From Streptomyces fildesensis (lineage in GTDB: Bacteria > Actinomycetota > Actinomycetes > Streptomycetales > Streptomycetaceae): 64,000 nt of DNA. The DNA lies in NCBI RefSeq assembly GCF_016107395.1, contig NZ_JAAIKO010000013.1, positions 1 to 64,000 on the forward strand. Reading direction: 5' to 3'. Position numbers and translations under genes: made by a program. Positions 16,409 to 25,174 of this stretch are shown in pieces. The notes under the pieces are model-generated. The model saw nothing but the letters and a program-made list of their open reading frames with translations, had not been told where the DNA came from and did no database searches. Every line of letters begins with the position of its first letter. Position 1 is the stretch's first letter.

Positions 16409-17959
16409 CTACACGGCCTGCGGGTAGTCGAAGAGCCGGTCCGGGTCGTACTTCTTCTTCACCTCCGTCAGACGGGCCGCGGCGCTGCCGTAGTAGGCCT
16501 GGCGCCAGTCCTTCAGGGCCGGGTCGGCGTAGTTCTGGTAGGCGGCGCCCGAGGCGTAGCGGCGCATCGCCCCGTACAGCGTGTCCAGCCAGCTCGTCCG
16601 GCTGAGGGCGTCCGAGGCGATGTATTGCGCCAGGAAACGGGAACGGCGGTGCACGAACGCTGTCGCGCCGGGGTCGACCCGGTTGACCGCGCCGCCCAGG
16701 GCGGTCAGCGCCACGCTGCCGGCGCCGCCGCCGGAGAGCGAGCCGAGCCGCTCGACCTGGCCGAGCAGGGCCTGGATGCCCGCGGGCGACAGCGAGTGGT
16801 CGTAGAAGTCCGAACGGGCGGTGTACGTCTCGCGCTGCAGCCGGCCCTTGGGCGGCAGATGGCACTCGGCGGTGGTCAGGCCCGAGCAGCCGGCGTACGA
16901 GAACATCGCCTCCATGTAGGAGCGCGGGTGCGTCGAGAAGGAGGGTGATCCGCCTCCCGCGGTCCCGGCGAGCCGGTCGACGGCGTTGGCCAGATCGCTC
17001 CGCGAGCCGGTCGACAGGGTGGCGAGCGAGACCGTCGGAGAGCCGCCCGCCGGCCCCTCCAGGTGGAGCGCCGACCAGATGTGGTCCGGCTGGTCGGGTC
17101 CCCACTCCTGCCAGGCCCGGACGACGGCCGCCGCCCGGCTCCACGGCCAGGTGGCGTACCCCGTCACGACGGACGGCGCGGGGTGGGTCGCGAAGCGGAG
17201 CTCGGTGACGACCCCGAAGTTGCCGCAGCCCGCGCCGCGCAGCGCCCAGAAGAGGTCGGAGTTCGTGGTCGCGTCGCAGTCCAACTGCTTGCCGTCGGCG
17301 GTGATGATGGTGGCGCCCGTGAGGCTGTCGCAGGTCAGACCGTACGAGCGGCTGAGTACGCCATGGCCGCCGCCGAGGGTGAGACCGGAAACGCCGACCG
17401 AGGGGCAGGAGCCTGCGGGGACGGTCCTGCCGTGCTCGCCGAGGCGGGAGTACACATCGATGAGTTTCGCGCCGGCGCCGACGGTGGCGGTTGTTCCGCC
17501 GGTGCTGATCGCGTTGAGCCGGGACACGTCCAGGACGAGGTGGTCCTGGCCGCCGCCGGACCAGCCGCCGTACGAATGGCCGCCGCTCCTTACCGACAGC
17601 CGGACCGACCGGGAACGGCGTGCGAAGTCCAGGCACTCGCGGATGTCGTCCGGGCCCGAGGCGTAGGCGATGGCGGCGGGGCGCAGCCCGTCGAAGCGGG
17701 TGTTGTAGAGCCGGCGGGACGCGTCGTACGCGCTGTCGTCCGGGCGGATCAGCGCGCCGCCCAGGCCCTTGGCCAGGGCCGGCCAGTCCGGCGGTGAACC
17801 GGGGGTGGTGGAGGTGCCGGTCCCGCTCGGGGTGGTGGGGGCCGGGGTGCCGGAAGGACCCGGCGGCTTCGCGTCGGCGCTGTCGCCCGTGCTGCAGCCG
17901 GCCAGCCACGTCGACGCGGCGACGCCGTATCCGGCGCGGAGCGCATCTCGTCGGTTCAC
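16409..17959 (-). CDS. Lipid-anchored berberine-bridge-type FAD oxidase
   Basis: A 516-residue secreted flavoenzyme. The N-terminus has RRDALR followed by the lipobox LAGC (Cys22), suggesting Tat export and lipid anchoring. The PCMH-type FAD domain carries both sites for bicovalent flavin attachment: His128 in SGGHSYGGW and Cys185 in GSCPSVGVSG. The C-terminal BBE motif YQNYADPALKDWRQAYYG closes the fold. GTG 17959 is chosen for AGGAGG eight bases upstream. Substrate is unknown; carbohydrate oxidation is common in the family. Confidence 0.9.
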   Translation of the reverse strand: MNRRDALRAGYGVAASTWLAGCSTGDSADAKPPGPSGTPAPTTPSGTGTSTTPGSPPDWPALAKGLGGALIRPDDSAYDASRRLYNTRFDGLRPAAIAYASGPDDIRECLDFARRSRSVRLSVRSGGHSYGGWSGGGQDHLVLDVSRLNAISTGGTTATVGAGAKLIDVYSRLGEHGRTVPAGSCPSVGVSGLTLGGGHGVLSRSYGLTCDSLTGATIITADGKQLDCDATTNSDLFWALRGAGCGNFGVVTELRFATHPAPSVVTGYATWPWSRAAAVVRAWQEWGPDQPDHIWSALHLEGPAGGSPTVSLATLSTGSRSDLANAVDRLAGTAGGGSPSFSTHPRSYMEAMFSYAGCSGLTTAECHLPPKGRLQRETYTARSDFYDHSLSPAGIQALLGQVERLGSLSGGGAGSVALTALGGAVNRVDPGATAFVHRRSRFLAQYIASDALSRTSWLDTLYGAMRRYASGAAYQNYADPALKDWRQAYYGSAAARLTEVKKKYDPDRLFDYPQAV

Positions 17960-18130
17960 GGCCGCAGCCTCCTGCCCGGGGCCCGCCGTCGGCGGGCGAC
18001 TGCTCACCCTCCTACCCGCCGCATGCGGTACGCAAGGGGCAGCAGGTGCCGGAAACGCCGCGAGTGGTGCGGGGCCGGGGAGTTCAGGTCGGGAAGATCG
18101 GGAAGATCGGGCCGGGGGACGCCGGGGGCG

Positions 18131-18292
18131 TCAGCCGCCGGTGTGCGCCTCGGCGTCCCGGCGGGCGCGGTCGCGGGCGCGGCGGGCGGGGCCTTTCCAA
18201 CCGCAGGAACAGCGGGCGCTGGCGAAGGAGCCCCGGTCGGTGACCGTCGTGTGGTGGGTTCCGGACGGGGCGGCGGCGGACTGGATGAGCAC
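18131..18292 (-). CDS. Conserved-looking 53-residue Cys-containing protein
   Basis: A GTG-started 53-residue reading frame with strong G/C third positions. Residues 19-35 read DRGSFASARCSCGWKGP, followed by a basic ARRARDRARRDAEAH tail. The CSCGW turn resembles half of a zinc knuckle. I recall very similar small proteins in Streptomyces genomes, but have no function for them. No clear ribosome site is seen, so it may be translated from a leaderless message. Confidence 0.65.
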   Translation of the reverse strand: MLIQSAAAPSGTHHTTVTDRGSFASARCSCGWKGPARRARDRARRDAEAHTGG

Positions 18293-18486
18293 ACAACCAC
18301 GGTACGGGACGGGGGAGCGGTCGTGGAGGGGTTGCTTCCCTGCGCTCGCGGCCGGTGGCCGCTCCCCGCGCGCTCCCGTGCGACCGGGGCGTCACCCGCG
18401 GTTCGCGGCGGGCGCCGTTACGGGGGCGGGCGGCCCGTCGTTAGTCGGGCGAGGCCGGTGGCGGGATTCCCAGGGGGTAGCGGGCG

Positions 18487-19362
18487 ATGGTGATGCAGCG
18501 CAGGCGGATGGTGACGGCCGCCGCCGCGGCGGGGTTCGTGTGCGGGGTGACGGTGCTGACCGGCTGTGCCGGGGACGGCGCGGCGGCCGACGGACCGGGC
18601 GCGGACTCCGGCGAATCCGTGCGCCGGTCGGCCGACGCCCTGATCCGGGCCGGGAGTTCGAAGGTCAGCACGTCGATGGAGATGGCGAGCGGCGGGACCC
18701 GGGTGGTGATCACCGGGTCCGGCGGGTTCGACTACGGCAAGGGCCAGGGTGAGCTGCGGGTCACCCTCCCCAAGGACGCCGCCGGGGCCGAGGAGCACCG
18801 CCCGGTCACCGAGCTGATGACGCCGGGTTCGCTGTACATGAAGGACCGCGGCGCCGGCGTGCCCGTCGACAAGTGGGTGCGGGTGGACACCACGCAGCTG
18901 TCCGACGGCAACCTCGTGACCGGCGGTGCGACCGATCCGCTGGCGGCGGCCGAACTCCTGCGCGGGGCGCAGCAGGTGGAGCTGGTCGGCGACGAGATGT
19001 TCCACGGGGTGAAGGTGCGGCACTTCCGGGGAGTGACGGACATCGCCCGCGCGGCCCGCGGTGCCTCGCCGGCCACCCGGCAGCCGCTCGCGGCGGCGGC
19101 CAAGGGATTCTCCGTGACGCAGGTGCCGTTCGATGTGTACCTCGACGCGCAGGGGCGGCCGCGGAAGGTCAGCCAGCGCTTCACCTTCAGCGGGACGGCG
19201 GGTGCGGCGGGTACAGCGGGTGCGGCCAAGCCGTCCGCGCCGAGCGATGTGACGGTGACGTCGATCACGCTGTTCGACGCGTTCGGTACGCCGGTGACCG
19301 TCGTTCTGCCGAAACCGGCCGATATTTACAACGGGAAGATCGTTACTGCACCTCCGAAATGA
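18487..19362 (+). CDS. Putative lipoprotein, LolA/LppX-like
   Basis: A 291-residue protein with a basic N-terminus, hydrophobic core and lipobox VLTGC (Cys27). The mature part, with SKVSTSMEMASGGTRVVITG and a run of beta-rich segments, is similar in character to LppX/LprG-like or LolA-fold lipoproteins. The function is not known. The start at 18487 has AGGGGG about nine bases upstream; ATG 18493 is a second option. Confidence 0.75.
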   Translation: MVMQRRRMVTAAAAAGFVCGVTVLTGCAGDGAAADGPGADSGESVRRSADALIRAGSSKVSTSMEMASGGTRVVITGSGGFDYGKGQGELRVTLPKDAAGAEEHRPVTELMTPGSLYMKDRGAGVPVDKWVRVDTTQLSDGNLVTGGATDPLAAAELLRGAQQVELVGDEMFHGVKVRHFRGVTDIARAARGASPATRQPLAAAAKGFSVTQVPFDVYLDAQGRPRKVSQRFTFSGTAGAAGTAGAAKPSAPSDVTVTSITLFDAFGTPVTVVLPKPADIYNGKIVTAPPK

Positions 19363-19471
19363 CGGTGGGCGAAATGGTCCTTCCGTGCCATGCGCGGACC
19401 GTGTGCGGGTGCCTACTCTGACCAGTGGCCGATGAAACCGGCCACTGCTCGAGGACGAGGAGGTGGTGCAC

Positions 19472-19696
19472 GTGGCTTTGTCTCGCGAAACGCACATGTC
19501 TACGCATAACGGGTCGAGTCAGGACTTCGTGGCCCTCGCGGAGATCGAGCTGTGCGGCGAGCTGATGATCGCGGCTTCCGCCGCCGGTGAGGAGCGGTTG
19601 AGCTTCGCCCGGATCGACGAGGTGCTCGAAGTGGACCGGACGACGGAGCTTCAGTCGGTGCGGATCCCCGCACAGGCGGCCCGGCGCCCGAACTGA
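19472..19696 (+). CDS. Small conserved hypothetical protein
   Basis: A 74-residue soluble protein. GTG 19472 is chosen because GAGGAGG lies eight bases upstream; GTGs at 19463 and 19466 are too close to it. The region FARIDEVLEV followed by RTTELQSVRIPAQ is regular and acidic-amphipathic. I do not recognise a domain. Confidence 0.65.
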   Translation: MALSRETHMSTHNGSSQDFVALAEIELCGELMIAASAAGEERLSFARIDEVLEVDRTTELQSVRIPAQAARRPN

Positions 19697-19699
19697 ACC

Positions 19700-19747
19700 A
19701 CCGAACGACCGCATCACCGAACGACCGCATCACCGAAGAACCGCAGC
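19700..19747 (+). repeat. 16-bp tandem repeat after a stop codon
   Basis: ACCGAACGACCGCATC twice, then a third copy with three changes (ACCGAAGAACCGCAGC), beginning three bases after the TGA of the small protein gene. Confidence 0.85.
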
Positions 19748-19859
19748 ACTGAACAAGCTCAGTACCGCATGACCGCAGCACCGGACCACCGTGGAGATAT
19801 TCGTCTCGGTCGCCGGCCGGGTCCGTGGGAACGCTACGGGCCCGGCTGCCGGCCGGGGC

Positions 19860-20222
19860 TCAGGTGCGCAGCAGCCGGGCTATGGCCGCGGTCGCTTCGG
19901 CGACCTTGTCGTCGATCTGCGGCCCGCCCTCGGCGGCGGCCGCGGCGACACAGTGCCGCAGGTGCTCCTCCAGCAGCTGGAGGGCGAACGACTGCAGGCC
20001 CTTGGTACTGGCCGAAACCTGTGTGAGGACATCGATGCAGTAGACGTCCTCCTCCACCATGCGCTGGAGCCCGCGGATCTGACCCTCGATCCGGCGGAGC
20101 CGCTTGAGGTGGGCGTCCTTGTGGTCGCTGTAGCCGTGCGGGCCGGGCGGGCTGTGCGGTGCCGAAGCGCTCGGCGCGGCCTCCGCGGTCTCGTCGGCCT
20201 GGTCGGTCTCGGTGGTCGTCAT
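19860..20222 (-). CDS. csoR: CsoR copper-sensing repressor
   Basis: A 120-residue all-helical repressor of the CsoR/RcnR family. The Cu(I) ligands Cys62 (VYCIDVL), His87 and Cys91 (EEHLRHC) are all present, giving the C-H-C fingerprint of true CsoR. The N-terminal 30 residues are a flexible extension. Cu(I) binding is expected to release it from DNA. A matching operator stands just upstream of the gene, which suggests autoregulation; no copper pump gene is next to it. Confidence 0.9.
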   Translation of the reverse strand: MTTTETDQADETAEAAPSASAPHSPPGPHGYSDHKDAHLKRLRRIEGQIRGLQRMVEEDVYCIDVLTQVSASTKGLQSFALQLLEEHLRHCVAAAAAEGGPQIDDKVAEATAAIARLLRT

Positions 20223-20242
20223 CCCGTTCTCCCTGCCCGAAA

Positions 20243-20259
20243 ATACCCCTGGTGGGTAT
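20243..20259. promoter_or_regulatory. CsoR operator
   Basis: ATACCCCTGGTGGGTAT: perfect ATACCC/GGGTAT arms around five bases. This is the known form of actinobacterial CsoR sites. It lies 21-37 bases before the csoR start. Confidence 0.8.
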
Positions 20260-20281
20260 ATCTTACCGATCGGTGCCTTAT

Positions 20282-20318
20282 GGGGGCACCTCCCAGCGTT
20301 AGCTGGGGGAGTGGCCCC
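20282..20318 (+). repeat. Streptomyces dispersed palindromic repeat, copy 1
   Basis: The GGGGGCACCTCCCAGCGTTA half followed by GCTGGGGGAGTGGCCCC can fold on itself. A second, inverted copy lies at 31887-31916. I recall this motif from intergenic regions across Streptomyces genomes. Confidence 0.7.
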
Positions 20319-20439
20319 GGTGAGGGGCAGTCTGTCCGATGGGCGACACTGGGTGACGCCGGTTAGCCGTGGCCGGATGATGCGCCTAGCATCAACGAGA
20401 CCTGACGAGACCGAATCCGATGCACCCCGAGGACCTCAC

Positions 20440-21060
20440 GTGCGCTTTCGTCTGACCCCCAGGGAGACGAGCTTCTATGACATGTTCGCCGCATCCGCGG
20501 ACAACATCGTCACAGGTTCGAAGCTCCTCATGGAACTGCTCGGGGCCGATTCGGCCACGCGTATCGAGATCGCCGAACGGATGCGGGCGGCGGAGCACGC
20601 GGGGGACGACGCGACCCACGCGATCTTCCACCAGCTGAACTCCTCCTTCATCACCCCGTTCGACCGTGAGGACATCTACAACCTCGCGTCGTGTCTCGAC
20701 GACATCATGGATTACATGGAAGAGGCCGTCGACCTCGTCGTTCTCTACCAGGTGGACGAGCTGCCGAAGGGTGTCGAGCAGCAGATCGAGGTGCTGGCGC
20801 GGGCAGCGGTGCTGACCGCCGAGGCGATGCCGAACCTGCGGACGATGTCCAACCTCACCGAGTACTGGATCGAGATCAACCGCCTGGAGAACCAGGCGGA
20901 CCAGGTCCACCGCAAGCTGCTCGCACACCTGTTCAACGGCAAGTACGACGCCATGGACGTGCTGAAGCTCAAGCAGATCGTGGACGTACTGGAAGAGGCC
21001 GCGGACGCGTTCGAGCATGTCGCGAACACCGTGGAGACCATCGCGGTCAAGGAGTCCTGA
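20440..21060 (+). CDS. DUF47 PhoU-like phosphate transport regulator
   Basis: A 206-residue all-helical protein of the DUF47/PhoU-like family (RETSFYDMFAASADNIV start, acidic-Arg helical pattern, DREDIYNLASCLDDIMDYME metal-binding-type segment). Such proteins pair with Pit transporters and modulate them. It precedes the pit gene by six bases. GTG 20440 is preferred, with GAGG seven bases upstream. A TAGCAT -10 candidate stands at 20387-20392. Confidence 0.88.
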   Translation: MRFRLTPRETSFYDMFAASADNIVTGSKLLMELLGADSATRIEIAERMRAAEHAGDDATHAIFHQLNSSFITPFDREDIYNLASCLDDIMDYMEEAVDLVVLYQVDELPKGVEQQIEVLARAAVLTAEAMPNLRTMSNLTEYWIEINRLENQADQVHRKLLAHLFNGKYDAMDVLKLKQIVDVLEEAADAFEHVANTVETIAVKES

Positions 21061-21066
21061 CCTTCT

Positions 21067-22059
21067 GTGGACACCTTTGCACTGATCGTGACCATTGGCG
21101 TCGCGCTCGGATTCACGTACACGAACGGGTTCCACGACTCGGCGAACGCCATCGCCACGTCGGTGTCGACGCGCGCGCTGACGCCGAAGGCGGCGCTCGC
21201 CATGGCCGCCGTCATGAACCTGGCCGGTGCCTTCCTCGGCAGCGGCGTGGCCAAGACGGTCAGCAAGGGGCTCATCGAGACGCCGCAGGGGCGGTCCGGG
21301 ATGGCCGTCCTGTTCGCGGCCCTGGTGGGCGCGATCGTATGGAACCTGGTCACCTGGTACTTCGGACTACCGTCGAGTTCCAGCCACGCGCTGTTCGGCG
21401 GGATGGTCGGCGCGGCCCTCGCGGGCGGCATCACCGTCATCTGGTCGGGTGTGGTCGAGAAGGTCGTCATCCCGATGTTCCTGTCGCCGGTGGTCGGCCT
21501 GGTGGTCGGCTATCTGGTGATGCTCGCCATCCTGTGGATGTTCCGTAAGTCCAACCCGCACAAGGCCAAGCGCGGTTTCCGGATCGCGCAGACGGTCTCG
21601 GCGGCGGCGATGGCGCTCGGCCACGGTCTGCAGGACGCGCAGAAGACGATGGGCGTCGTGGTGATGGCCCTGACCATCGCTGATGTGCAGAACGGCGACT
21701 CGATCCCGACCTGGGTGAAGTTCGCGTGCGCGGCGATGCTCTCGCTCGGCACCTACGCCGGCGGCTGGCGGATCATGCGGACGCTGGGGCGCCGCATCAT
21801 CGAACTGGACCCGCCGCAGGGCTTCGCGGCCGAGACGACCGCCGCCTCGATCCTCTACACGACGTCGTACGTCTTCCAGGCCCCGGTCTCGACGACGCAT
21901 GTGATCACCTCGGCGATCATGGGTGTCGGCGCGACGAAGCGGGTCAAGGCCGTGCGCTGGGGTGTCGCCAAGAACATCGTGGCCGGCTGGTTCATCACGA
22001 TGCCGGCCGCGGCCGTCGTCGCCGCGGTCAGCTACTGGATCGTCGCACTGATCTTCTGA
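21067..22059 (+). CDS. Low-affinity inorganic phosphate transporter (Pit)
   Basis: A 330-residue PiT-family membrane transporter, about ten helices. Both duplicated signature blocks are present: GFTYTNGFHDSANAIATSVS near the N-terminus and ALGHGLQDAQKTMGVV plus the GLPSSSSHALFGG loop. It imports phosphate as a metal-phosphate complex driven by protons (family knowledge). It begins at GTG 21067, six bases after the DUF47 gene, so the two are one operon. Confidence 0.92.
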   Translation: MDTFALIVTIGVALGFTYTNGFHDSANAIATSVSTRALTPKAALAMAAVMNLAGAFLGSGVAKTVSKGLIETPQGRSGMAVLFAALVGAIVWNLVTWYFGLPSSSSHALFGGMVGAALAGGITVIWSGVVEKVVIPMFLSPVVGLVVGYLVMLAILWMFRKSNPHKAKRGFRIAQTVSAAAMALGHGLQDAQKTMGVVVMALTIADVQNGDSIPTWVKFACAAMLSLGTYAGGWRIMRTLGRRIIELDPPQGFAAETTAASILYTTSYVFQAPVSTTHVITSAIMGVGATKRVKAVRWGVAKNIVAGWFITMPAAAVVAAVSYWIVALIF

Positions 22060-22104
22060 GCACTGGACTTCTGAGCACTGGTCTTCTGAGTACGGGTCTT
22101 CTGA
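22053..22104 (+). repeat. 15-bp tandem repeat at the pit stop codon
   Basis: CTTCTGAGCACTGGA, an almost identical second copy, a third with three to four changes, and a partial fourth. The first contains the pit stop, so the repeat creates three further in-frame TGA codons. Confidence 0.9.
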
Positions 22105-22133
22105 CCTGCACAACCCGGAACGGCAAAAGGAAT

Positions 22134-22164
22134 GGGCCCGCCCCCCTCACGGGGGCGGGCCCTT
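22134..22164. terminator. Bidirectional terminator between pit and pstB
   Basis: A perfect 12-bp GC-rich stem (22134-22145 against 22151-22162) with a five-base loop. It lies between two convergent operons. There is only a short T run on the plus strand. Confidence 0.8.
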
Positions 22165-22216
22165 CGCCTTGCGGTGGCACCGCCATGCAGCACCGCAGGA
22201 CGGCTCAGGTACCGGC

Positions 22217-22993
22217 CTAGCCGAAGCGGCCGGAGATGTAGTCCTCCGTGGCCTGGACCGACGGGTTGGAGAAGATCCGCTCGGTGTCGTCCAGCTCGAT
22301 GAGCTTGCCGGGCTGGCCGATGGCCGACAGGTTGAAGAAGGCCGTGCGGTCGGAGACGCGCGCCGCCTGCTGCATGTTGTGCGTCACGATCACGATCGTG
22401 AAGCGGGCCTTCAGCTCGCCGATCAGGTCCTCGATCGCGAGGGTGGAGATCGGGTCGAGCGCCGAGCAGGGCTCGTCCATCAGCAGGACCTGCGGTTCGA
22501 CCGCGATGGCGCGGGCGATGCAGAGTCGCTGCTGCTGGCCGCCGGAGAGGCCGGAGCCGGGCTTGTTGAGCCGGTCCTTGACCTCGTTCCAGAGGTTGGC
22601 GCCCTTGAGGGACTTCTCGACGACGTTCTCCAGCTCGCTCTTGCGGCGCATGCCGTTGAGCTTGAGGCCGGCCGCCACGTTGTCGAAGATCGACATGGTG
22701 GGGAACGGGTTCGGGCGCTGGAAGACCATGCCGACGGTCCGGCGGACCGCGACCGGGTCGACGCCCGACGCGTAGAGGTTCTCGTCGTCCAGCATGACCT
22801 TGCCCTCGACGCGGCCACCGGGGGTGACCTCGTGCATCCGGTTCAAGGTCCGCAGGAAGGTGGACTTGCCGCAGCCGGACGGGCCGATGAAGGCCGTCAC
22901 GGAACGGGGCTCGACGGTCATCGAGATGTCGTCGATCGCTTTGTGGTTGCTGTAGTAAGCGGAGAGGCCGCTTACGTCGATGCGCTTCGCCAT
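22217..22993 (-). CDS. pstB: Phosphate ABC transporter ATPase PstB
   Basis: A 258-residue ABC ATPase. Walker A is GPSGCGKST, the signature is LSGGQQQRLCIARAIA, and Walker B is VLLMDEPCSALDP, followed by the switch His in VTHNMQQA. The length and the ending FSNPSVQATEDYISGRFG are those of PstB. It is the last gene of the pst operon. Confidence 0.97.
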   Translation of the reverse strand: MAKRIDVSGLSAYYSNHKAIDDISMTVEPRSVTAFIGPSGCGKSTFLRTLNRMHEVTPGGRVEGKVMLDDENLYASGVDPVAVRRTVGMVFQRPNPFPTMSIFDNVAAGLKLNGMRRKSELENVVEKSLKGANLWNEVKDRLNKPGSGLSGGQQQRLCIARAIAVEPQVLLMDEPCSALDPISTLAIEDLIGELKARFTIVIVTHNMQQAARVSDRTAFFNLSAIGQPGKLIELDDTERIFSNPSVQATEDYISGRFG

Positions 22994-23030
22994 GGTGGGG
23001 TCTCCATCAGAGGTCGCTGGGTTGGTCGCG

Positions 23031-24104
23031 TCAGCGACCGGTCTTGGGGGCCTTCCAGCGGGCGATGCCGCGAGCCACCACGTTCAGGATCATGACGAAG
23101 GCGATCAGCACCAGGGCCGCGGCCCAGGCTCGGTCGTACGACGCGTCGTTGCCGTTCTGGAACTGCTCGAACACGTAGTACGACAGGGAGGACTGACCAC
23201 CCTCGAAGGGGTTGTTGTTGATGATCTGGCTGCCGAAGACCAGCAGCATGATCGGCGCGGTCTCGCCGGTGATGCGGGCGACGGCCAGCATGACGCCGGT
23301 CGTGATGCCGCCGATGGCCGTGGGCAGGACCACCTTGAGGATGGTGCGCCACTTCGGGACGCCCAGCGCGAGGGACGCCTCGCGCAGCTCGTTCGGAACG
23401 AGCTTGAGCATCTCCTCGGTCGAGCGGACCACGACCGGCAGCATCAGGATCGTCAGGGCCATCGAGCCGGCGAAGCCGGACGGGCCGTTGCCGAGCATCA
23501 GGACCCACACGGTCAGGATGAACAGACCGGCGACGATCGACGGGATGCCGGTCATGACGTCCACGAAGAACGTGACGGCCTTGGCGAGCTTGCCCTTGCC
23601 GTACTCGACCAGGTAGACCGCCGTCAGCAGACCGATCGGGGTGGCGATCAGCGTCGCGATGCCGACCTGCTCGATGGTACCGATGATCGCGTGGTAGATG
23701 CCGCCGCCGGGCTGGATCGTGATGACCCCGCCCATCGAGTGGCTCAGGAAGTCGCCGTTCAGGACCTTGAGGCCCTTGGAGATCGTCGTCGCGATCAGCG
23801 AGTACAGCGGCACGATGGCCACGATGAAGCAGGCCCAGACGATGCTGGTGACGACGCGGTCCTTGGCCTGCCGGCGGCCCTCGACGGCCGTGGTCACCGC
23901 GTAGGTGCCGGCCACGAAGAGCAGCAGCGCGATCATGCCCCACTGGATCCGGCTCTCCAGCCCGGCCGCGAGGCCGATGCCGATACCGAGCAGGATCGCG
24001 GCGGCGGCGATGGCGGCCGGTGCCCAGCGGGGCATCCGGCGCTGCGACAGCCGGCGGGTCGCCGGGACCGCGGCGGGCGCCTTGTCGGCGATGGTGTGGC
24101 TCAT
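23031..24104 (-). CDS. pstA: Phosphate ABC transporter permease PstA
   Basis: A 357-residue permease with about eight membrane helices, two more than the classical core, in an extended N-terminus. The coupling loop is visible as REASLALGVPKWRTILKVVLP. Its ATG overlaps the pstC stop (ATGA). Confidence 0.95.
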   Translation of the reverse strand: MSHTIADKAPAAVPATRRLSQRRMPRWAPAAIAAAAILLGIGIGLAAGLESRIQWGMIALLLFVAGTYAVTTAVEGRRQAKDRVVTSIVWACFIVAIVPLYSLIATTISKGLKVLNGDFLSHSMGGVITIQPGGGIYHAIIGTIEQVGIATLIATPIGLLTAVYLVEYGKGKLAKAVTFFVDVMTGIPSIVAGLFILTVWVLMLGNGPSGFAGSMALTILMLPVVVRSTEEMLKLVPNELREASLALGVPKWRTILKVVLPTAIGGITTGVMLAVARITGETAPIMLLVFGSQIINNNPFEGGQSSLSYYVFEQFQNGNDASYDRAWAAALVLIAFVMILNVVARGIARWKAPKTGR

Positions 24105-25081
24105 GCGTTGGCCCCCGAGTACTCCTTGCGGCGGGCGATGATCAGGCGGGCCGCGCCGTTCACCAGCAGCGTGATGACGAACAGGACGAGGCCGGAGGCG
24201 ATCAGCGCGTCACGTCCGAACGGTGACGCCTCGCCGAACTTGGCGGCGATGTTCTGCGCGAAGGTCCCGCCGACCGGGTCGAGGAGCTTCGCGGACAGCA
24301 CCGGGGAGGCCGACAGGACCGTGGCCACGGCCATCGTCTCGCCCAGTGCGCGGCCGAGGCCGAGCATCGAGGCGCTGATGATTCCGGAGCGGGCGAACGG
24401 CAGCACCGACATCCGGATGACTTCCCAGCGGGTCGCGCCGAGCGCGAGCGCCGCTTCCTCGTGCATCTTCGGCACCTGCCGGAAGACTTCACGGCTGACG
24501 TTGGTGATGATCGGCAGGATCATGATCGCCAGCAGGATGCCGACGGTGAAGAGCGAACGGGCCGCGCCCTCGGGGTCGGTCTTGTCGAAGACTCCGGTCC
24601 AGCCGAGGTACTCGTCGAGCCAGAGGTTCAGGCCCTTCAGGTGCGGCACGAGGTAGATCGCGCCCCACAGGCCGTAGATGATGCTCGGGATCGCGGCGAG
24701 CAGGTCGACGACGTAGGCGAGCGGGGTGGCCAGCCGGCGCGGCGCGTAGTGCGAGATGAACAGCGCGATGCCGACCGCGATCGGGACCGCGAGGGCCATC
24801 GCGATCACGGAGCTGACGATCGTGCCGTAGATCAGGACGCCGATGCCGAAGACCGGCGGGGTCGCGTTGGCGTCCCATTCGAAGCTGGTGAAGAAGTTCG
24901 CGTGGTCCTGGGAGATGGCGTGCGTCGCGCGGATCGTGAGGAAGACCGCGATCGAGGCCATGACGACCAGGAGGAAGATGCCGGACCCGCGGGCGAGACC
25001 GCTGAACACGCGGTCCCCGATGCGGGTGACAGAACCCCGGGAGGGGGGAGGCAGTGCGCTGTCCGTCGGTGTTATGTCCAT
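24101..25081 (-). CDS. pstC: Phosphate ABC transporter permease PstC
   Basis: A 326-residue permease with six core helices and the coupling loop HEEAALALGATRWEVIRMSVLP. ATG 25081 is preferred, with GGAGAA six bases upstream. It follows pstS after 93 bases that contain a strong hairpin, and overlaps pstA by four bases. Confidence 0.95.
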   Translation of the reverse strand: MDITPTDSALPPPSRGSVTRIGDRVFSGLARGSGIFLLVVMASIAVFLTIRATHAISQDHANFFTSFEWDANATPPVFGIGVLIYGTIVSSVIAMALAVPIAVGIALFISHYAPRRLATPLAYVVDLLAAIPSIIYGLWGAIYLVPHLKGLNLWLDEYLGWTGVFDKTDPEGAARSLFTVGILLAIMILPIITNVSREVFRQVPKMHEEAALALGATRWEVIRMSVLPFARSGIISASMLGLGRALGETMAVATVLSASPVLSAKLLDPVGGTFAQNIAAKFGEASPFGRDALIASGLVLFVITLLVNGAARLIIARRKEYSGANA

Positions 25082-25136
25082 GAGGTTCTCCGGTCTGGGT
25101 GGGGGATGGCTCCCCCGGCGGCGGTGCACCGGATGT

Positions 25137-25169
25137 GCGGCCGGCCCCGTGCGGTACGGGGCCGGCCGC
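25137..25169 (-). terminator. pstS-pstC intercistronic hairpin
   Basis: A perfect 13-bp stem GCGGCCGGCCCCG/CGGGGCCGGCCGC with a seven-base loop, six bases after the pstS stop. Without a U run it is likely a partial terminator or 3' stabiliser giving more pstS than pstCAB (inference). Confidence 0.75.
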
Positions 25170-25174
25170 GCGTA

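Noticed and set aside
15561..17909. 782-codon minus-strand frame across the PAP2 and oxidase genes
   Set aside because: Out of frame with the real oxidase gene and full of Arg/Pro/Gly; a shadow.
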